A stretch of 64,000 bases of DNA from CAVSUZ01 sp963791885 (GCA_963791885.1 CAWBUL010000006.1:1674001-1738000), one strand, 5' to 3'; shown: positions 39,431 to 49,348, numbered from the stretch's first letter. Program-made: numbers and translations. Notes: generated from the sequence alone by a model not told the origin.

Positions 39431-40438
39431 TCAGAAATCCTCGGGCGCGATGACGTTCTGCGGCTTGGGACCGAGCAGCGCCGCGCGCATCGTCTCGGCG
39501 CCCTTGACGCGAATATCCTCCCACGCCTCAGGATCGTGGTAAGCTGAGTGCGGTGTGATGATCACGCGCCCTTCCAGCCACGGTTCGCGCGCGCGATAGG
39601 CACGCACCAGCTCCGGCAGCGGCTCTTTCGGCGGCTCCACCGGCAACACATCCAGTCCCACGCCGGCAAGCTGACCGGAACGGATCAGCTCGGGCAGGCA
39701 ATCGACATCCACGATCGGTCCGCGCGCCGTGTTCACGAGCACCGACCCCTTCGGCATCAACGACAGTGCCTCCCGCCCGATCATGCCGCGCGTTTCCGGT
39801 GTCAGCGGCGTATGGACGGACAGCGTGTCGGTCCGCCTCATCAGTTCCTCCAGCGAGCGTGCACGTTCGACGCCAATCGCAAGTTCGGCTCCGTTGGGAC
39901 GATAGGGATCGTAGAAGCACACGCGAAACCCAAGCGCCTTCGCGCGCAACGCTGCCGCTGTACCGATGCGGCCCAGGCCGACAACGCCGAAGTTCAGCAC
40001 CGACAAGCGCCGGATCAGCGGATCGAACGTCGCGCGCCAGGGTGCGGGCGGATCCTTGCGCTGCCATTCGTGGTGCAGCAGCAGACCGCGCCGAAGCGCC
40101 AGCGTCAGGGCAATCGCGTGGTCGGCAACTTCGGTGGTGCCGTAGTCAGGGATATTGCAGACAATGACCTGCCGCTGCGCGGCGGTTTTGCGGTCGATCT
40201 GGTCATAGCCTACGCCCATGCGCAGAACGCAGCGCAGCTTGGTGAAGCGTTCAAATTCCTTCCCGATCACGCCCAGGCGGCGCAGCATCAGCCCGTCGGC
40301 GGCGGCGCAATCCTCATCGGACAGATCGGAAATCGTCGCGGCATTGCGGAATACCACACGCACGTCGGGGCCGTAGATGCGGCGCTCGACGCTGTCATCC
40401 GGATAATCGCTCTCAGGATACAGAACGGTGAATGTCAT
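39431..40438 (-). CDS. D-2-hydroxyacid dehydrogenase (CtBP-like branch)
   Basis: A 335-residue NAD-dependent oxidoreductase; start ATG 40438 (MTFTVLYPESDYPDDSVERR). Seen: IPDYGTTEVADHAIALTLAL, Rossmann motif NFGVVGLGRIGTAAALRAKALG, FYDPYRPNG, the catalytic Arg in LVNTARGPIVD, Glu in LDVLPVEPPKEPLP, and His in IITPHSAYHDPEA. The ring of residues matches C-terminal-binding-protein-like dehydrogenases rather than the canonical PdxB/SerA. Substrate not known. It is followed at once by the NMT1-type receptor and preceded by the enoyl-CoA hydratase, suggesting a catabolic cluster for an imported carboxylate. Confidence 0.9.
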   Translation of the reverse strand: MTFTVLYPESDYPDDSVERRIYGPDVRVVFRNAATISDLSDEDCAAADGLMLRRLGVIGKEFERFTKLRCVLRMGVGYDQIDRKTAAQRQVIVCNIPDYGTTEVADHAIALTLALRRGLLLHHEWQRKDPPAPWRATFDPLIRRLSVLNFGVVGLGRIGTAAALRAKALGFRVCFYDPYRPNGAELAIGVERARSLEELMRRTDTLSVHTPLTPETRGMIGREALSLMPKGSVLVNTARGPIVDVDCLPELIRSGQLAGVGLDVLPVEPPKEPLPELVRAYRAREPWLEGRVIITPHSAYHDPEAWEDIRVKGAETMRAALLGPKPQNVIAPEDF

Positions 40439-40505
40439 GCGCTTCCCCCTCAACGGCCCGTGGTTTAGCCACGCGGGGAACGGGAGGGAAGAAGCGCGCT
40501 GATAG

Positions 40506-41267
40506 TCATGTCCGGCGGGAAAGCCGGTCGACGGCCGCGCGAAGCATCTGCCGGGGTTCATCCCCCCGCCACGCTTCAGCGAAGCAGTCGATGCCACGCG
40601 CAATGGCCGACTGCACCGACAGCGCCTCCCATTCCGCGATCAGCCGCTTTTGCAGGCGCACCGCGTGCGGTCCCGCCTCCAGAATGGAGGCGACGGTCTG
40701 CTCCACCAATCCGTCCAGTTCGGCTGATGGGCCGGTCTGATCCACCAGACCCCAGGCCGATGCCCGCGCAACATCAATGCTGTCGCCTGTCATCAGCAGC
40801 CAGCGGGTGTGGCCCCAACCGATCAGCTGCGGCAGAAGCGCCGCCTCCACCACCGAGGGTATGCCCACGCGCACCTCTGGCATGCCGAAGCGGGCGGTCT
40901 CCGCGGCGATCCGGATATCGCAACTGGCGACCAGTTCCAGTCCGGCTCCGAAGACCGGGCCCTGGATAGAGGCGATCGCCGGCACGGGCAGTGTGCGCAT
41001 GCTGTCGCAGGCTTGATGGACCAGCGTGATGAAGGCGCGGGCGCTGTCGGCGTCCAGCGCAGCCATTTCGCGGATATCAGCACCGGCGCTGAACACCGGA
41101 CCGGCTGCGCGCAGCACCACCACGCGCAGGTCGGCCCGGTCGCCAACCTGCCTCGCCGCGTTGGCCAAAGCACGAAGATGAGTGGAATCGAAGCTGTTCC
41201 GCTTCTCCGGGCGATCCAGCGTGATGGTCGCGACGCCGCGCGGGTCGATGGCGGAGGTGATTGGCAT
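40506..41267 (-). CDS. Enoyl-CoA hydratase/isomerase family protein
   Basis: A 253-residue crotonase-fold enzyme. The CoA-binding and oxyanion segments are present: VFSAGADIREMAALDADSA and IQGPVFGAGLELVASCDIRIA, followed by RFGMPEVRVGIPSVVEAALLPQLIGWGHTRWLLMTG. The usual catalytic Glu of hydratases occurs in the PEVRVG motif (E), while the second Glu is replaced (IPSVVEA), so hydratase activity is possible but not certain. It starts a minus-strand cluster with the hydroxyacid dehydrogenase and two binding proteins. Confidence 0.87.
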   Translation of the reverse strand: MPITSAIDPRGVATITLDRPEKRNSFDSTHLRALANAARQVGDRADLRVVVLRAAGPVFSAGADIREMAALDADSARAFITLVHQACDSMRTLPVPAIASIQGPVFGAGLELVASCDIRIAAETARFGMPEVRVGIPSVVEAALLPQLIGWGHTRWLLMTGDSIDVARASAWGLVDQTGPSAELDGLVEQTVASILEAGPHAVRLQKRLIAEWEALSVQSAIARGIDCFAEAWRGDEPRQMLRAAVDRLSRRT

Positions 41268-41340
41268 CGTGTGCTCCTGCGGGCTTGCGGCAGCCTACTG
41301 AAATGCAATATGGCCAATGTTGCATCGCACAAGGGATGAC

Positions 41341-41943
41341 ATGCCGCTGAGTCCCCCCGTCGAACGAAGCAAGCTGCACACGCGGGAAATCGTGATCGCT
41401 GGCTATCGCCGCGCCGACGGGTTGTACGACATCGAGGCGCAGTTGAGCGATACCAAGACTTATCCGCTCCCGAGCGAGGACCGCGGCCTAATCGCACCAG
41501 GCGAGAAGCTGCATGGGATGTGGCTTCGGATGACGGTGGATGACCAAATGACAATACAGGCCTGTGAGGCGGCGACGGATTACGCCCCTTACACCGTCTG
41601 CCCCCAGGCCGCTCCGAACTTTGCCGGGCTGGCTGGGCTGCGGATCGGGCGCGGGTTTCTCAAGCTCGCAGCCGAGCGCGTCGGCGGCACGTTGGGTTGC
41701 ACGCACCTGCGTGAATTGTTGCAACAGATGGCAACCACCGCGTTCCAGACCATCGGACCGGCTCGCGCGCACCGCGAAATGCCGGCACGCGGCGCGATCA
41801 ACGCCGCCGAATTGGATCGGAGAACCAGTGATCAGTTCGGCGGGCCGAAGGGCCTTGTGAACACATGTCTGGCGTATTCCGAAGATGGGCCGATCGTGCG
41901 GCGTCGCTGGCCGGAGCTTGCCCGGCAAGCCGCGGCTGACTGA
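41341..41943 (+). CDS. DUF2889 family protein
   Basis: A 200-residue cytoplasmic protein. Family segments: LHTREIVIAGYRRADGLYDIEAQLSDTKTY at the start, GEKLHGMWLRMTVDDQM, and GLRIGRGFLKLAAERVGGTLGCTHLRELLQQMATTAFQTI. DUF2889 proteins are often near acyl-CoA or aromatic catabolism genes; the function is unknown. The ATG at 41341 is preferred over TTG at 41317. It is transcribed divergently from the enoyl-CoA hydratase, 73 bases away. Confidence 0.85.
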   Translation: MPLSPPVERSKLHTREIVIAGYRRADGLYDIEAQLSDTKTYPLPSEDRGLIAPGEKLHGMWLRMTVDDQMTIQACEAATDYAPYTVCPQAAPNFAGLAGLRIGRGFLKLAAERVGGTLGCTHLRELLQQMATTAFQTIGPARAHREMPARGAINAAELDRRTSDQFGGPKGLVNTCLAYSEDGPIVRRRWPELARQAAAD

Positions 41944-42067
41944 GAGTAGCGGCAATTTGCTGCGGGTGCGAAGGTTGCGGAACGCGCGCGGCCGACCATA
42001 ATGTCAGGCCAGCGGGATTGATCCCGGGATCGGGCCGGTCGGGCCCTTGAAAAGGAAACCATTGGCC

Positions 42068-43375
42068 ATGAGCGGCTCCTCTCGCCGGTCTGTCACCCTC
42101 TCGGTGGACGGTTCTAACAAATCGGCTTCCTTGCCTGTGATGTCGGGCACGCTCGGGCCGGATGTCGTGGACATCCGTAAGCTCTATTCGGATCTTGGGA
42201 TTTTCACCTATGACCCGGGATATGGCGGCACCGCCGCGTGCGAAAGCAAGATCACCTACATCGACGGCGACGAAGGCATCCTGCTCTACCGCGGCTATCC
42301 GATCGAGCAGCTCGCGGAGAAGTCGCACTTCCTCGAGGTTGCGTACCTGTTGATGTACGGCGAGCTGCCCACCGAAAGTCAGCTCGATACCTTCGAGCAG
42401 GGCGTCATCCGGCACACGATGCTGCATGAACAGATCCGCAGCTTCTACAACGGCTTCCGCCGCGACGCGCACCCGATGGCGGTGATGTGTGGCGTCGTGG
42501 GCGCGCTATCCGCCTTCTATCACGACAGCCTGGACATCACGAACCCCGACCACCGCCACATCAGCGCCTTCCGGCTGATCGCGAAGATGCCGACCATCGC
42601 GGCCTGGGCGCACAAATACAATATCGGCCAGCCCTTCATTTACCCACGCAACGACCTTGGTTACGCCGAGAACTTCCTGCGCATGTTCCACGCGGTCCCG
42701 GCCGAGGAATACAAAGTCAATCCCGTGCTCGCGAAAGCGATGGATCTGATCATGATCCTGCACGCGGATCACGAGCAGAACGCCTCCACCAGTACGGTGC
42801 GCCTCGCCGGCTCGACCGGTGCCAATCCCTTCGCCTGCATCGCGGCAGGTATCGCTTCCCTTTGGGGCCCGGCGCATGGCGGCGCCAATGAGGCGGTGCT
42901 GAAGATGTTGGGGGAGATTGGTCACACGCGGAACATCCCCGAGTTCTTGTCGGAGGTGAAGGATAAGGGCAGCCACACGCGGCTGATGGGCTTCGGCCAC
43001 CGCGTGTACAAGAACTACGATCCGCGCGCGAAGATCATTCAGAAGATGTGCCACGAGGTGCTGGGCGAGCTCGGTATCAAGGACGATCCGCTGCTGGATC
43101 TGGCGATGGAACTGGAGAAGATCGCGCTGAGCGACCGCTATTTCGTGGACCGGAAGCTCTACCCGAACGTCGACTTCTATTCGGGCATCATCCTCAAGGC
43201 GATGGGCTTCCCGACCAGCATGTTCACCGCGCTGTTCGCCGTTTCCCGCACGGTGGGCTGGATCAGCCAGTGGCAGGAGATGATGGAGGATCCGCAACAG
43301 CGGATCGGACGTCCCCGCCAAGTTTACACCGGCGCGGTGCAGCGGGATTACGTCGGGCTGGACGGGCGCGGATAA
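42068..43375 (+). CDS. gltA: Citrate synthase
   Basis: TCA-cycle entry enzyme condensing oxaloacetate and acetyl-CoA, 435 residues, the type II hexameric bacterial form. Start ATG 42068 with an aaagga site upstream. Seen: the N-terminal GGTAACESKITYIDGDEGILLYRGYPIEQL strand region, HADHEQNASTSTVRLAGST with the catalytic His, ASLWGPAHGGANEAVLKML, MGFGHRVYKNYDPRAKI with His and Asp-binding residues, and VDFYSGIILKAMGFPTSMFTALFAVSRTVGW including the catalytic Asp region. It stands alone on the transcript. Confidence 0.98.
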   Translation: MSGSSRRSVTLSVDGSNKSASLPVMSGTLGPDVVDIRKLYSDLGIFTYDPGYGGTAACESKITYIDGDEGILLYRGYPIEQLAEKSHFLEVAYLLMYGELPTESQLDTFEQGVIRHTMLHEQIRSFYNGFRRDAHPMAVMCGVVGALSAFYHDSLDITNPDHRHISAFRLIAKMPTIAAWAHKYNIGQPFIYPRNDLGYAENFLRMFHAVPAEEYKVNPVLAKAMDLIMILHADHEQNASTSTVRLAGSTGANPFACIAAGIASLWGPAHGGANEAVLKMLGEIGHTRNIPEFLSEVKDKGSHTRLMGFGHRVYKNYDPRAKIIQKMCHEVLGELGIKDDPLLDLAMELEKIALSDRYFVDRKLYPNVDFYSGIILKAMGFPTSMFTALFAVSRTVGWISQWQEMMEDPQQRIGRPRQVYTGAVQRDYVGLDGRG

Positions 43376-43576
43376 GGCGGTCGCCGGGGCGCCAGCGGCT
43401 CCGAGTTTCAGTAGAAGCCGCGATTCTTGGCCAGGCTGACGCCGCCGAAGGCATGGGCACGCCGGTTGGTGGCAGTCGTCCGTTATTCCCTTTGGTTATA
43501 GGGTGTGGTCTCCCTCGCGATTGCAACGCTGGCCGCAAGCTGCACAAATCCGCTGAATCTTGAGGGAGAGACGCCC

Positions 43577-45042
43577 ATGCCGGTGACGCGGCCCGCGCGC
43601 AACATGCTGTTCATCATGTCGGACGAGCACAACAAGCGCGTGCTGGGCGCGGCGGGTCATCCGATAATTCGTACACCGAATCTGGATCGCTTGGCAGCGA
43701 ATGGCGTGCGGTTTTCCGACGCGTATTGCAACTCACCGATCTGCGTGCCGTCTCGCGCTTCGTTTCACACCGGGCGCTACGTGCATGATATAAGGTTCTG
43801 GGACAACGCGATCCCATACGACGGCTCGGTGGCGTCGTGGGCGCATCGGCTGCGGGATGCAGGGCACCGCGTTGACTCCATCGGCAAGCTGCATTTCCGC
43901 TCAGAAGATGACGATAACGGTTTCACCCAAGAACACATTCCCCTGCACGTGGTGGGCGGGATCGGGGCCCCGAATGGGTTGGTGCGCGTCCGCCGCCGCG
44001 GCGCAAGGCCGCACTGCGTCTGGCAGAGCAGGCAGGACAGGGCGATTCGGACTATCAGCGCTACGACGACAACATCACGGCGGCGGCCGAGCAATGGATC
44101 GCGGCACGCGCTGCTCAGCCCGATGAAAAGCCGTGGTGCTTGTTCGTATCACTGGTGTGCCCGCACTTTCCACTGATCTCGCGGCCCGAATGGTTCGGCT
44201 TGTATCCGGAAAGCGAGGTGCCTTGGCCGAATCTGTACGGCAAGAACGAACGGCCGAACCATCCGTTCGTCGAGGCACTGCGGCAGTCGCAGATCTACGA
44301 TGAGGGCTTCGACTTACCCGAAAAGGTTCGTCGCGCTATCGCCGCGTATTTCGGCATGGTGAGTTTTGTCGACCACAACGTCGGCCGGCTGATGAAGGCA
44401 CTGGACACGCACGGCCTCGATGGCAATACGCGCGTGGTCTACACCTCTGACCACGGCGATAACCTCGGGACCCGCGGCTTGTGGGGCAAGTCGGACATGT
44501 ACGAAGAAGCCGCCGGCATCCCGATGATCATGGCGGGTCCCGAAGTACCGCGTGGTTTGGTATGCACGCAGCCGGTGTCTCTGGTCGATGGATTCCCGAC
44601 GATCGTCGATTGCGTCGGACTGCCGCGTGATCCGGGGGATGCGGATCTGCCCGGCGCCAATCTGCTGGATGTCGTCGCAGGCGTCGCGCCGCCGCGCACC
44701 GTGTTCAGCGAATATCACGCCGCCGGTTCGATCACCGGCGCGTTCATGATTCGGCACGGCAGTTTCAAATATGTCTATTACGCCGGCATGCCCCCGCAGC
44801 TGTTCGATCTGGAAGCCGACCCGTACGAAACGCAGGATCTGGGCCAGGACCCGGCCTTTGCCGGAGTCGTCGCCACATGCGAAGCCCGGTTGCGCCGTGT
44901 GGTGGATCCCGACGCCATGGACAAGCTGGCGCGCAAAGATCAGGCCGCGCGGATCGAGGAGTTGGGTGGCCGAGCAGCGGTCGAGGCGATGGGCAGTTTC
45001 AGCCACTCCCCGGTGCCGGGGACCAAAGCCGTGTACGACTGA
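43577..45042 (+). pseudogene. Type I sulfatase, one frameshift
   Basis: Arylsulfatase/choline-sulfatase-like hydrolase. First frame from ATG 43577: FIMSDEHNKRVLGAAGHP (metal ligand Asp), NSPICVPSRASFHTGRYVHD, in which the Cys of CVPSR is converted to formylglycine by a maturase. The frame breaks near 43965, where HVVGGIG should continue into ARPPPRRKAALRLAEQAGQGDSDYQRYD; the second frame continues intact through WCLFVSLVCPHFPL, VVYTSDHGDNLGTRGLWGKSDMYEEAA, and a normal C-terminus. One base is missing around the ggatcggggccccg tract. No signal peptide; cytoplasmic as in BetC. Activity depends on whether the frameshift is real. Confidence 0.85.
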
Positions 45043-45106
45043 TCACGTCCATCGCTTGATACGATTGTCTTTGACAGCGACAGGCGATTTCCTCCCTGAT
45101 CGCATC

Positions 45107-46012
45107 ATGATTTGGCTGCGTCGAGTCGCCATCTGTCTCCTGCTCTTGGCTCCGGCCGCGGTGCGGGCGCAGACCATCCCCGGCACGGTGGACCGCTACT
45201 TCACGACCAGTGATCACGTGCGGCTTCACTATTTGGAAGCAGGACCGCCTGCGGCGCACACGTTGGTTTTTGTGCCCGGCTGGACCATGCCCGCCTGGAT
45301 CTGGGCGCCGCAGATCGCCGCCTTCAGCCGCCAGTACCACGTGATCGCCTTCGATCCGCGTGGCCAGGGCGAGTCCGCCGTCGCCCCTTCCGGCTATGAG
45401 CCGCATCGCCGGGGCGCCGATATCGCCGAACTGATTGAGCACCTCCACACAGGTCCGGTGCTGCTGGTGGGCTGGTCGCTCGGGGTGCTCGACGCTCTGG
45501 CCTATGTGCACAGTTACGGCGACCGAAACATCGTCGGCATGGTGTTGGTGGATAATTCCGTCGGCGAGGCGCCCGCTCCGGTGACCCGGCCGCATCCCCG
45601 CCGGCCGGTCACGCGCCCGCCGGTGGATCACGCGGAGTACATGGAAGGCTTCGTCCGGACCATGTTCCGCACGCCGCAGAGCGAGGCGTTTCTGGAAAAC
45701 TTGACCGAGGCGACGCTGCACACGCCGGACTGGGCGGCCCGGCTGTTGCTGGAATATCCGGTGCCGCGAGTTTATTGGCGGCAGGCGGTGTATGCGACCG
45801 GAAAGCCGGTGCTGTATGCCGTGCGGCCCGGCTTCGCGGCTCAGGCGGCCAATCTCGAGCGCAACCGGCCAAATACCGAAATCGCGGTGTTCGCCAACGC
45901 AGGCCACGCCCTGTTCATTGACGACGCGGCGCGCTTTAACGCGCTCATGAGCAGTTTCATGCAGGAAATGGTGTGGCCCCAGGGACTCACGAAGGAAGCC
46001 AAATCGGGCTGA
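45107..46012 (+). CDS. Exported alpha/beta hydrolase
   Basis: A 301-residue hydrolase with signal peptide MIWLRRVAICLLLLAPAAVRAQ, so periplasmic. The fold is clear: HYLEAGPPAAHTLVFVPGWTMPAWIW (oxyanion segment), AFDPRGQGESAVAPSGYEPH, nucleophile elbow LLVGWSLG (Ser in G-W-S-L-G), and the C-terminal IAVFANAGHALFIDD with the catalytic His. It overlaps the next gene by 40 bases (45973-46012) and starts a three-gene operon with a membrane spermidine-synthase-like protein and an exported isoaspartyl methyltransferase. Substrate unknown. Confidence 0.88.
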   Translation: MIWLRRVAICLLLLAPAAVRAQTIPGTVDRYFTTSDHVRLHYLEAGPPAAHTLVFVPGWTMPAWIWAPQIAAFSRQYHVIAFDPRGQGESAVAPSGYEPHRRGADIAELIEHLHTGPVLLVGWSLGVLDALAYVHSYGDRNIVGMVLVDNSVGEAPAPVTRPHPRRPVTRPPVDHAEYMEGFVRTMFRTPQSEAFLENLTEATLHTPDWAARLLLEYPVPRVYWRQAVYATGKPVLYAVRPGFAAQAANLERNRPNTEIAVFANAGHALFIDDAARFNALMSSFMQEMVWPQGLTKEAKSG

Positions 46013-48468
46013 GCACCGGCCGCGCGACGCTGACGCCGCTCTTTCTGATTTCGGCGGCAGGGGTCGGCTACGAGATCGCGCTGACCCGGTTCTTCGCCGT
46101 TTCCGCTTGGTCCGACTACGGCTACTGGGTGATCTCCATCGCCATGGCCGGTTTCGCCGCCAGCGGCGTGGCGCTGGCGCTGCTGCGCGACTGGGCTGCG
46201 CGGCACGGTCCAGCCATTCAGGCCGCGCTGCCTGCGTTGCTGATCCTGGCGGCCGCCGGCGGATTCAGTGCCGCCGCAGTCAATCCGTTCAATCCGCTGC
46301 AACTGCAGAACCCGGTGACCTGGTCCGGGCAATTGTGGAACATCGGAGCCTATTACGCGGCGCTGCTGCCGTTCTTCTTCTGCACCGGCCTGTTCGTAAG
46401 CCTGAGCTTCGTGCTGAACGCCGGGCGGATCGGGGCGGTCTACGCATGGGACCTGGCAGGCGCGGGCGTCGGCGCGGCGGCGATTTTGGCGCTGATGTTC
46501 GTGCTGCACCCGTTCCATCTGGTGCCGGCGTTGCTGCTGCCGTTGGCGGCCGCGGGAATGCTGCTTGGCGGTCGGCGCGCCAGGCTGATCGCGATCGTTG
46601 CGCTGATCGCGGGCGAGGCGCTGCTGCTCCTCGGGCCGCAGGCTCGAATCAACGAATACAAGCCGATCTTCGCGCCGCTGCACACGCCCGGGGCTCGCAC
46701 GCTGGCCACACGCCTGTCTCCGGCCGGTGTCTATTCGGTGCTGGACGACTTCACGGAACGGCTCGATGCCGATGTTTCCAATGATGCCGCCATGCTGGGA
46801 TTCGGCGCACCGCCGCGCAGCTATGGCTTGTATCGCGACGGCGAACGGATCGCCGCACTCCCGCGGGAGGCACTGGCCCCGAATGGTCCGGCGCTGGCCT
46901 ACGCACCGGCGCTGCTGGACGCGTTACCATATTCGCTAGCGCCCCATGCGCGCGTGCTGCTGGTCGGCGCGGGCGGCGGGTTCCGCATCGCGGAAGCGCT
47001 CCGCCTTGGCGCCGAGCATATCACCGTGTCAGAACCCGAGCCCTTGCTGCGCGACGCCCTCCCGCACGGCATGGCCGTTTCGCCGGCCTTCCCCGCAAAC
47101 GCGGCGGTGGCCGTCTCCGCTGCGCCGGCGCGAGCGGCACTGGAACAGCCAGATCGCTATGACATCGTCGATCTCTCGGCCGATCTGCTCACCGCCAGTC
47201 CCGCAAGCGAATCCCTGTTCAGCCAGGAGTCCCTCACCGCCGCATTGCGGGCGGTAGTCCCGGGCGGAATCGTCTCAGTGCCGGTCTCCATCCGAGACTT
47301 CCCCGTCTACGCGCTGCGCGTGCTGGCGACCGCTCGCGCGGCGATTCGGGCGGACGGAGGGAATCCGGCCGCGCAAATCATCCTCTACCGCTCGGCCTGG
47401 AACGCCCGGCTCCTGCTCTCGAACCAGCCGTTCTCCGCTGCGGCGATCACAGCGGCGCGCCAATTCTCTGATCAGCGGTCGTTCGACGTCTCCTGGTATC
47501 CGGGCATCGACGTCACGGCGGCACGGGCGTCTATCTACAACGATCTACCCGCAATCTCCTTCGCCGATGGAGAAGTCTCGTCCTCCGGTCCGGATGATTC
47601 AGTGGCCGATGAGGCCGCTTCGGTGCTGGCTGGCCGGCCTACGCCATCCGCCGCGGAGTTCGACCTGAGGCCGATCACGCTGGACCGGCCGGCTTTCTTC
47701 TCGGTTCTGCGGCTGGGGAGTCTGCCTACGCTGGTGCGGCGGCTGGAGGTTCTACCGCAGCCGGAGATCGGGGCGCTGGTGAACCTGGCGGTACTGGCTC
47801 AGGCCGCAGTGATCGCGCTTGTGGTCCTGCTCCTGCCCCTGGCCGCGCCGCGCCGATTGCGTCCTCCGGCCGGAGGCTGGGCGTGGGTCGTCAGCTATTT
47901 CCCAGCACTCGGCCTCGGCTTTCTGTTCATCGAGATCGCTCTGATCGCCGAAGCGGTGCAATGGCTGGATGATCGCACCAGCGCCTTCGCGGTCGTGCTG
48001 ACCGGCATGCTGATCTTTTCCGGCCTCGGCAGCGCGCTTTCTTCTCGGCTCGGTACAAGGCCCCGTCCGGTGTTGGCTGCGGCATCCGTCATTGTCATTG
48101 CCTGGACGGTCGCGGTGGCTCTGGGCCTGCAGACGCTGATTCTGGCGACGCTCGGTGCGCCATGGATCGTTCGGGCCGGGCTGCTGGTTTCCGTGCTGGC
48201 GCCGGTCTCCTGCTTCCTGGGCCTGTTCTTTCCGCTCGGCCTGGCGCGGGTAGGTCAGGGCGGCGCGCTGCCTTGGGCATGGGCGCTGAACGGCGCGTTT
48301 TCCGTGCTCGCGACGCCACTGGCCAATCTCCTTGCGCGCGAATTTGGTTTCTCGCGGCTGCTTCTCGCGGCCGCTTTGCTGTATGCTGCCGCCGCTTTGT
48401 GTTTTCCCGCTGGGCGGAGGGTTTCCGAGTGGTCGATCTTGCCGGCGCGCCAACCCGGCGCGGACTGA
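45973..48468 (+). CDS. Large membrane protein with spermidine-synthase-like domain
   Basis: An 831-residue polytopic membrane protein starting at GTG inside the preceding gene. About seven helices come first (residues ~20-240, including VGYEIALTRFFAVSAWSDYGYWV, typical of the SpeE-fused membrane family). A soluble Rossmann-like domain follows, residues ~290-560 (VLLVGAGGGFRIAEALRLGA with an acidic residue in VSEPEP), then a second membrane part from ~600, ending with LFFPLGLARVG and a GFSRLLLAAALLYA helix. The aminopropyl-transfer Asp pair of true spermidine synthases (usually D-S-S-D) reads DLSAD here, so enzymatic activity is uncertain. It overlaps the isoaspartyl methyltransferase gene by 40 bases. 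Precise role unknown. Confidence 0.83.
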   Translation: MAPGTHEGSQIGLSTGRATLTPLFLISAAGVGYEIALTRFFAVSAWSDYGYWVISIAMAGFAASGVALALLRDWAARHGPAIQAALPALLILAAAGGFSAAAVNPFNPLQLQNPVTWSGQLWNIGAYYAALLPFFFCTGLFVSLSFVLNAGRIGAVYAWDLAGAGVGAAAILALMFVLHPFHLVPALLLPLAAAGMLLGGRRARLIAIVALIAGEALLLLGPQARINEYKPIFAPLHTPGARTLATRLSPAGVYSVLDDFTERLDADVSNDAAMLGFGAPPRSYGLYRDGERIAALPREALAPNGPALAYAPALLDALPYSLAPHARVLLVGAGGGFRIAEALRLGAEHITVSEPEPLLRDALPHGMAVSPAFPANAAVAVSAAPARAALEQPDRYDIVDLSADLLTASPASESLFSQESLTAALRAVVPGGIVSVPVSIRDFPVYALRVLATARAAIRADGGNPAAQIILYRSAWNARLLLSNQPFSAAAITAARQFSDQRSFDVSWYPGIDVTAARASIYNDLPAISFADGEVSSSGPDDSVADEAASVLAGRPTPSAAEFDLRPITLDRPAFFSVLRLGSLPTLVRRLEVLPQPEIGALVNLAVLAQAAVIALVVLLLPLAAPRRLRPPAGGWAWVVSYFPALGLGFLFIEIALIAEAVQWLDDRTSAFAVVLTGMLIFSGLGSALSSRLGTRPRPVLAAASVIVIAWTVAVALGLQTLILATLGAPWIVRAGLLVSVLAPVSCFLGLFFPLGLARVGQGGALPWAWALNGAFSVLATPLANLLAREFGFSRLLLAAALLYAAAALCFPAGRRVSEWSILPARQPGAD

Positions 48469-49298
48469 TTGCGACGGCGCTGGCCGTGCCGTTCATCGGC
48501 TCGGCGCGGGCTGAGACGGCGTGGACCCGCACGGCGTTCGAAAAGGCGATGGCGAATTCGGGGCGGCCGGTCAGCCTGACCGACGACCAGTTCCAGACCA
48601 TCCAAAGCCGCAAGCCCGCGGCGATGAAACTGATCAAGACCTACCTGGAATCGCGGATGAAGACCGCCGATCCCGCGGTAATCGCTGCGTTCCAGGCTGT
48701 GCCGCGCGAGTATTTCCAGTACAGCTACTCCGAGCACCACACGATGTGCGGTGACTCCTATGAATCGGATCCGAAGCCATGGGCGATCGGTTGGGGTTCG
48801 GCGCTGTCGGATTACCTGGGCCAGGCATACATGACTCAGGTCGCGCAGCCGAAGCCCGGCATGACGTCGTTGGAAATCGGCACAGGCAGCGGATTCCAAA
48901 GCGCGCTGCTGTCGCGCATCGTGCGTACGGCGTATACAATTGAAATCATCGAGCCGCTCGGTAAGGCAGTCAGTCGGATTTTCTCGCCTCTCGGATACGA
49001 CAATGTCCATACCCGCGTGGGAGACGGCTATTACGGGTGGCCGGAGGTCAGCGATGGCTTCGACATCATCATGGTGACATGCGCCGCCGAATATGTCCCG
49101 CCGGAGCTGTTCAAGCAGATGAAGCCCGGCGGCAAGATGATCATTCCCATCGGCCAGCCGTTTAAGCGCGGGCAGGTACTGTATATCTATACGAAGGACG
49201 AGGATGGGAAAATTCACTCACGCCGGGATGTCGGCGTGTTTTTCATCCCCATGACCGGCGCCATCCAGAAGACGCCGTCCGGTCAGCAGCGCACTTAG
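48429..49298 (+). CDS. Protein-L-isoaspartate O-methyltransferase with export signal
   Basis: Methylates isoaspartyl residues to start repair of damaged proteins, 289 residues from GTG 48429. The N-terminus is Tat-like: TRRGLIATALAVPFIGSARA (Arg pair at residues 10-11) and cleavage before ETAW; cytoplasmic PCMTs lack this. The core is normal: YLGQAYMTQVAQPKPG, LEIGTGSGFQSALLSRI (SAM motif I), and VGDGYYGWPEVSDGFDIIMVTCAAEYVPPEL. Location outside the cytoplasm would need SAM there, so either it acts before export or uses an unusual methyl source. It overlaps the upstream membrane gene by 40 bases and is followed by a strong hairpin. Confidence 0.85.
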   Translation: MVDLAGAPTRRGLIATALAVPFIGSARAETAWTRTAFEKAMANSGRPVSLTDDQFQTIQSRKPAAMKLIKTYLESRMKTADPAVIAAFQAVPREYFQYSYSEHHTMCGDSYESDPKPWAIGWGSALSDYLGQAYMTQVAQPKPGMTSLEIGTGSGFQSALLSRIVRTAYTIEIIEPLGKAVSRIFSPLGYDNVHTRVGDGYYGWPEVSDGFDIIMVTCAAEYVPPELFKQMKPGGKMIIPIGQPFKRGQVLYIYTKDEDGKIHSRRDVGVFFIPMTGAIQKTPSGQQRT

Positions 49299-49314
49299 TT
49301 TTGATCGACTGAAT

Positions 49315-49348
49315 ACGCGCGCGGGTTTGGCGGGACGGCCGCGCGCGT
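49315..49348. terminator. Hairpin between convergent genes
   Basis: acgcgcgcgg and ccgcgcgcgt form a perfect 10-base stem around a 14-base loop, in the gap between the isoaspartyl methyltransferase stop and the convergent holin-like gene. No T run follows, so this is a likely but not classical terminator. Confidence 0.6.

Noticed and set aside
40439..40603. Longer N-terminus of the D-2-hydroxyacid dehydrogenase
   Set aside because: The extra 55 residues are not family-like and the ATG at 40438 begins the typical first strand.
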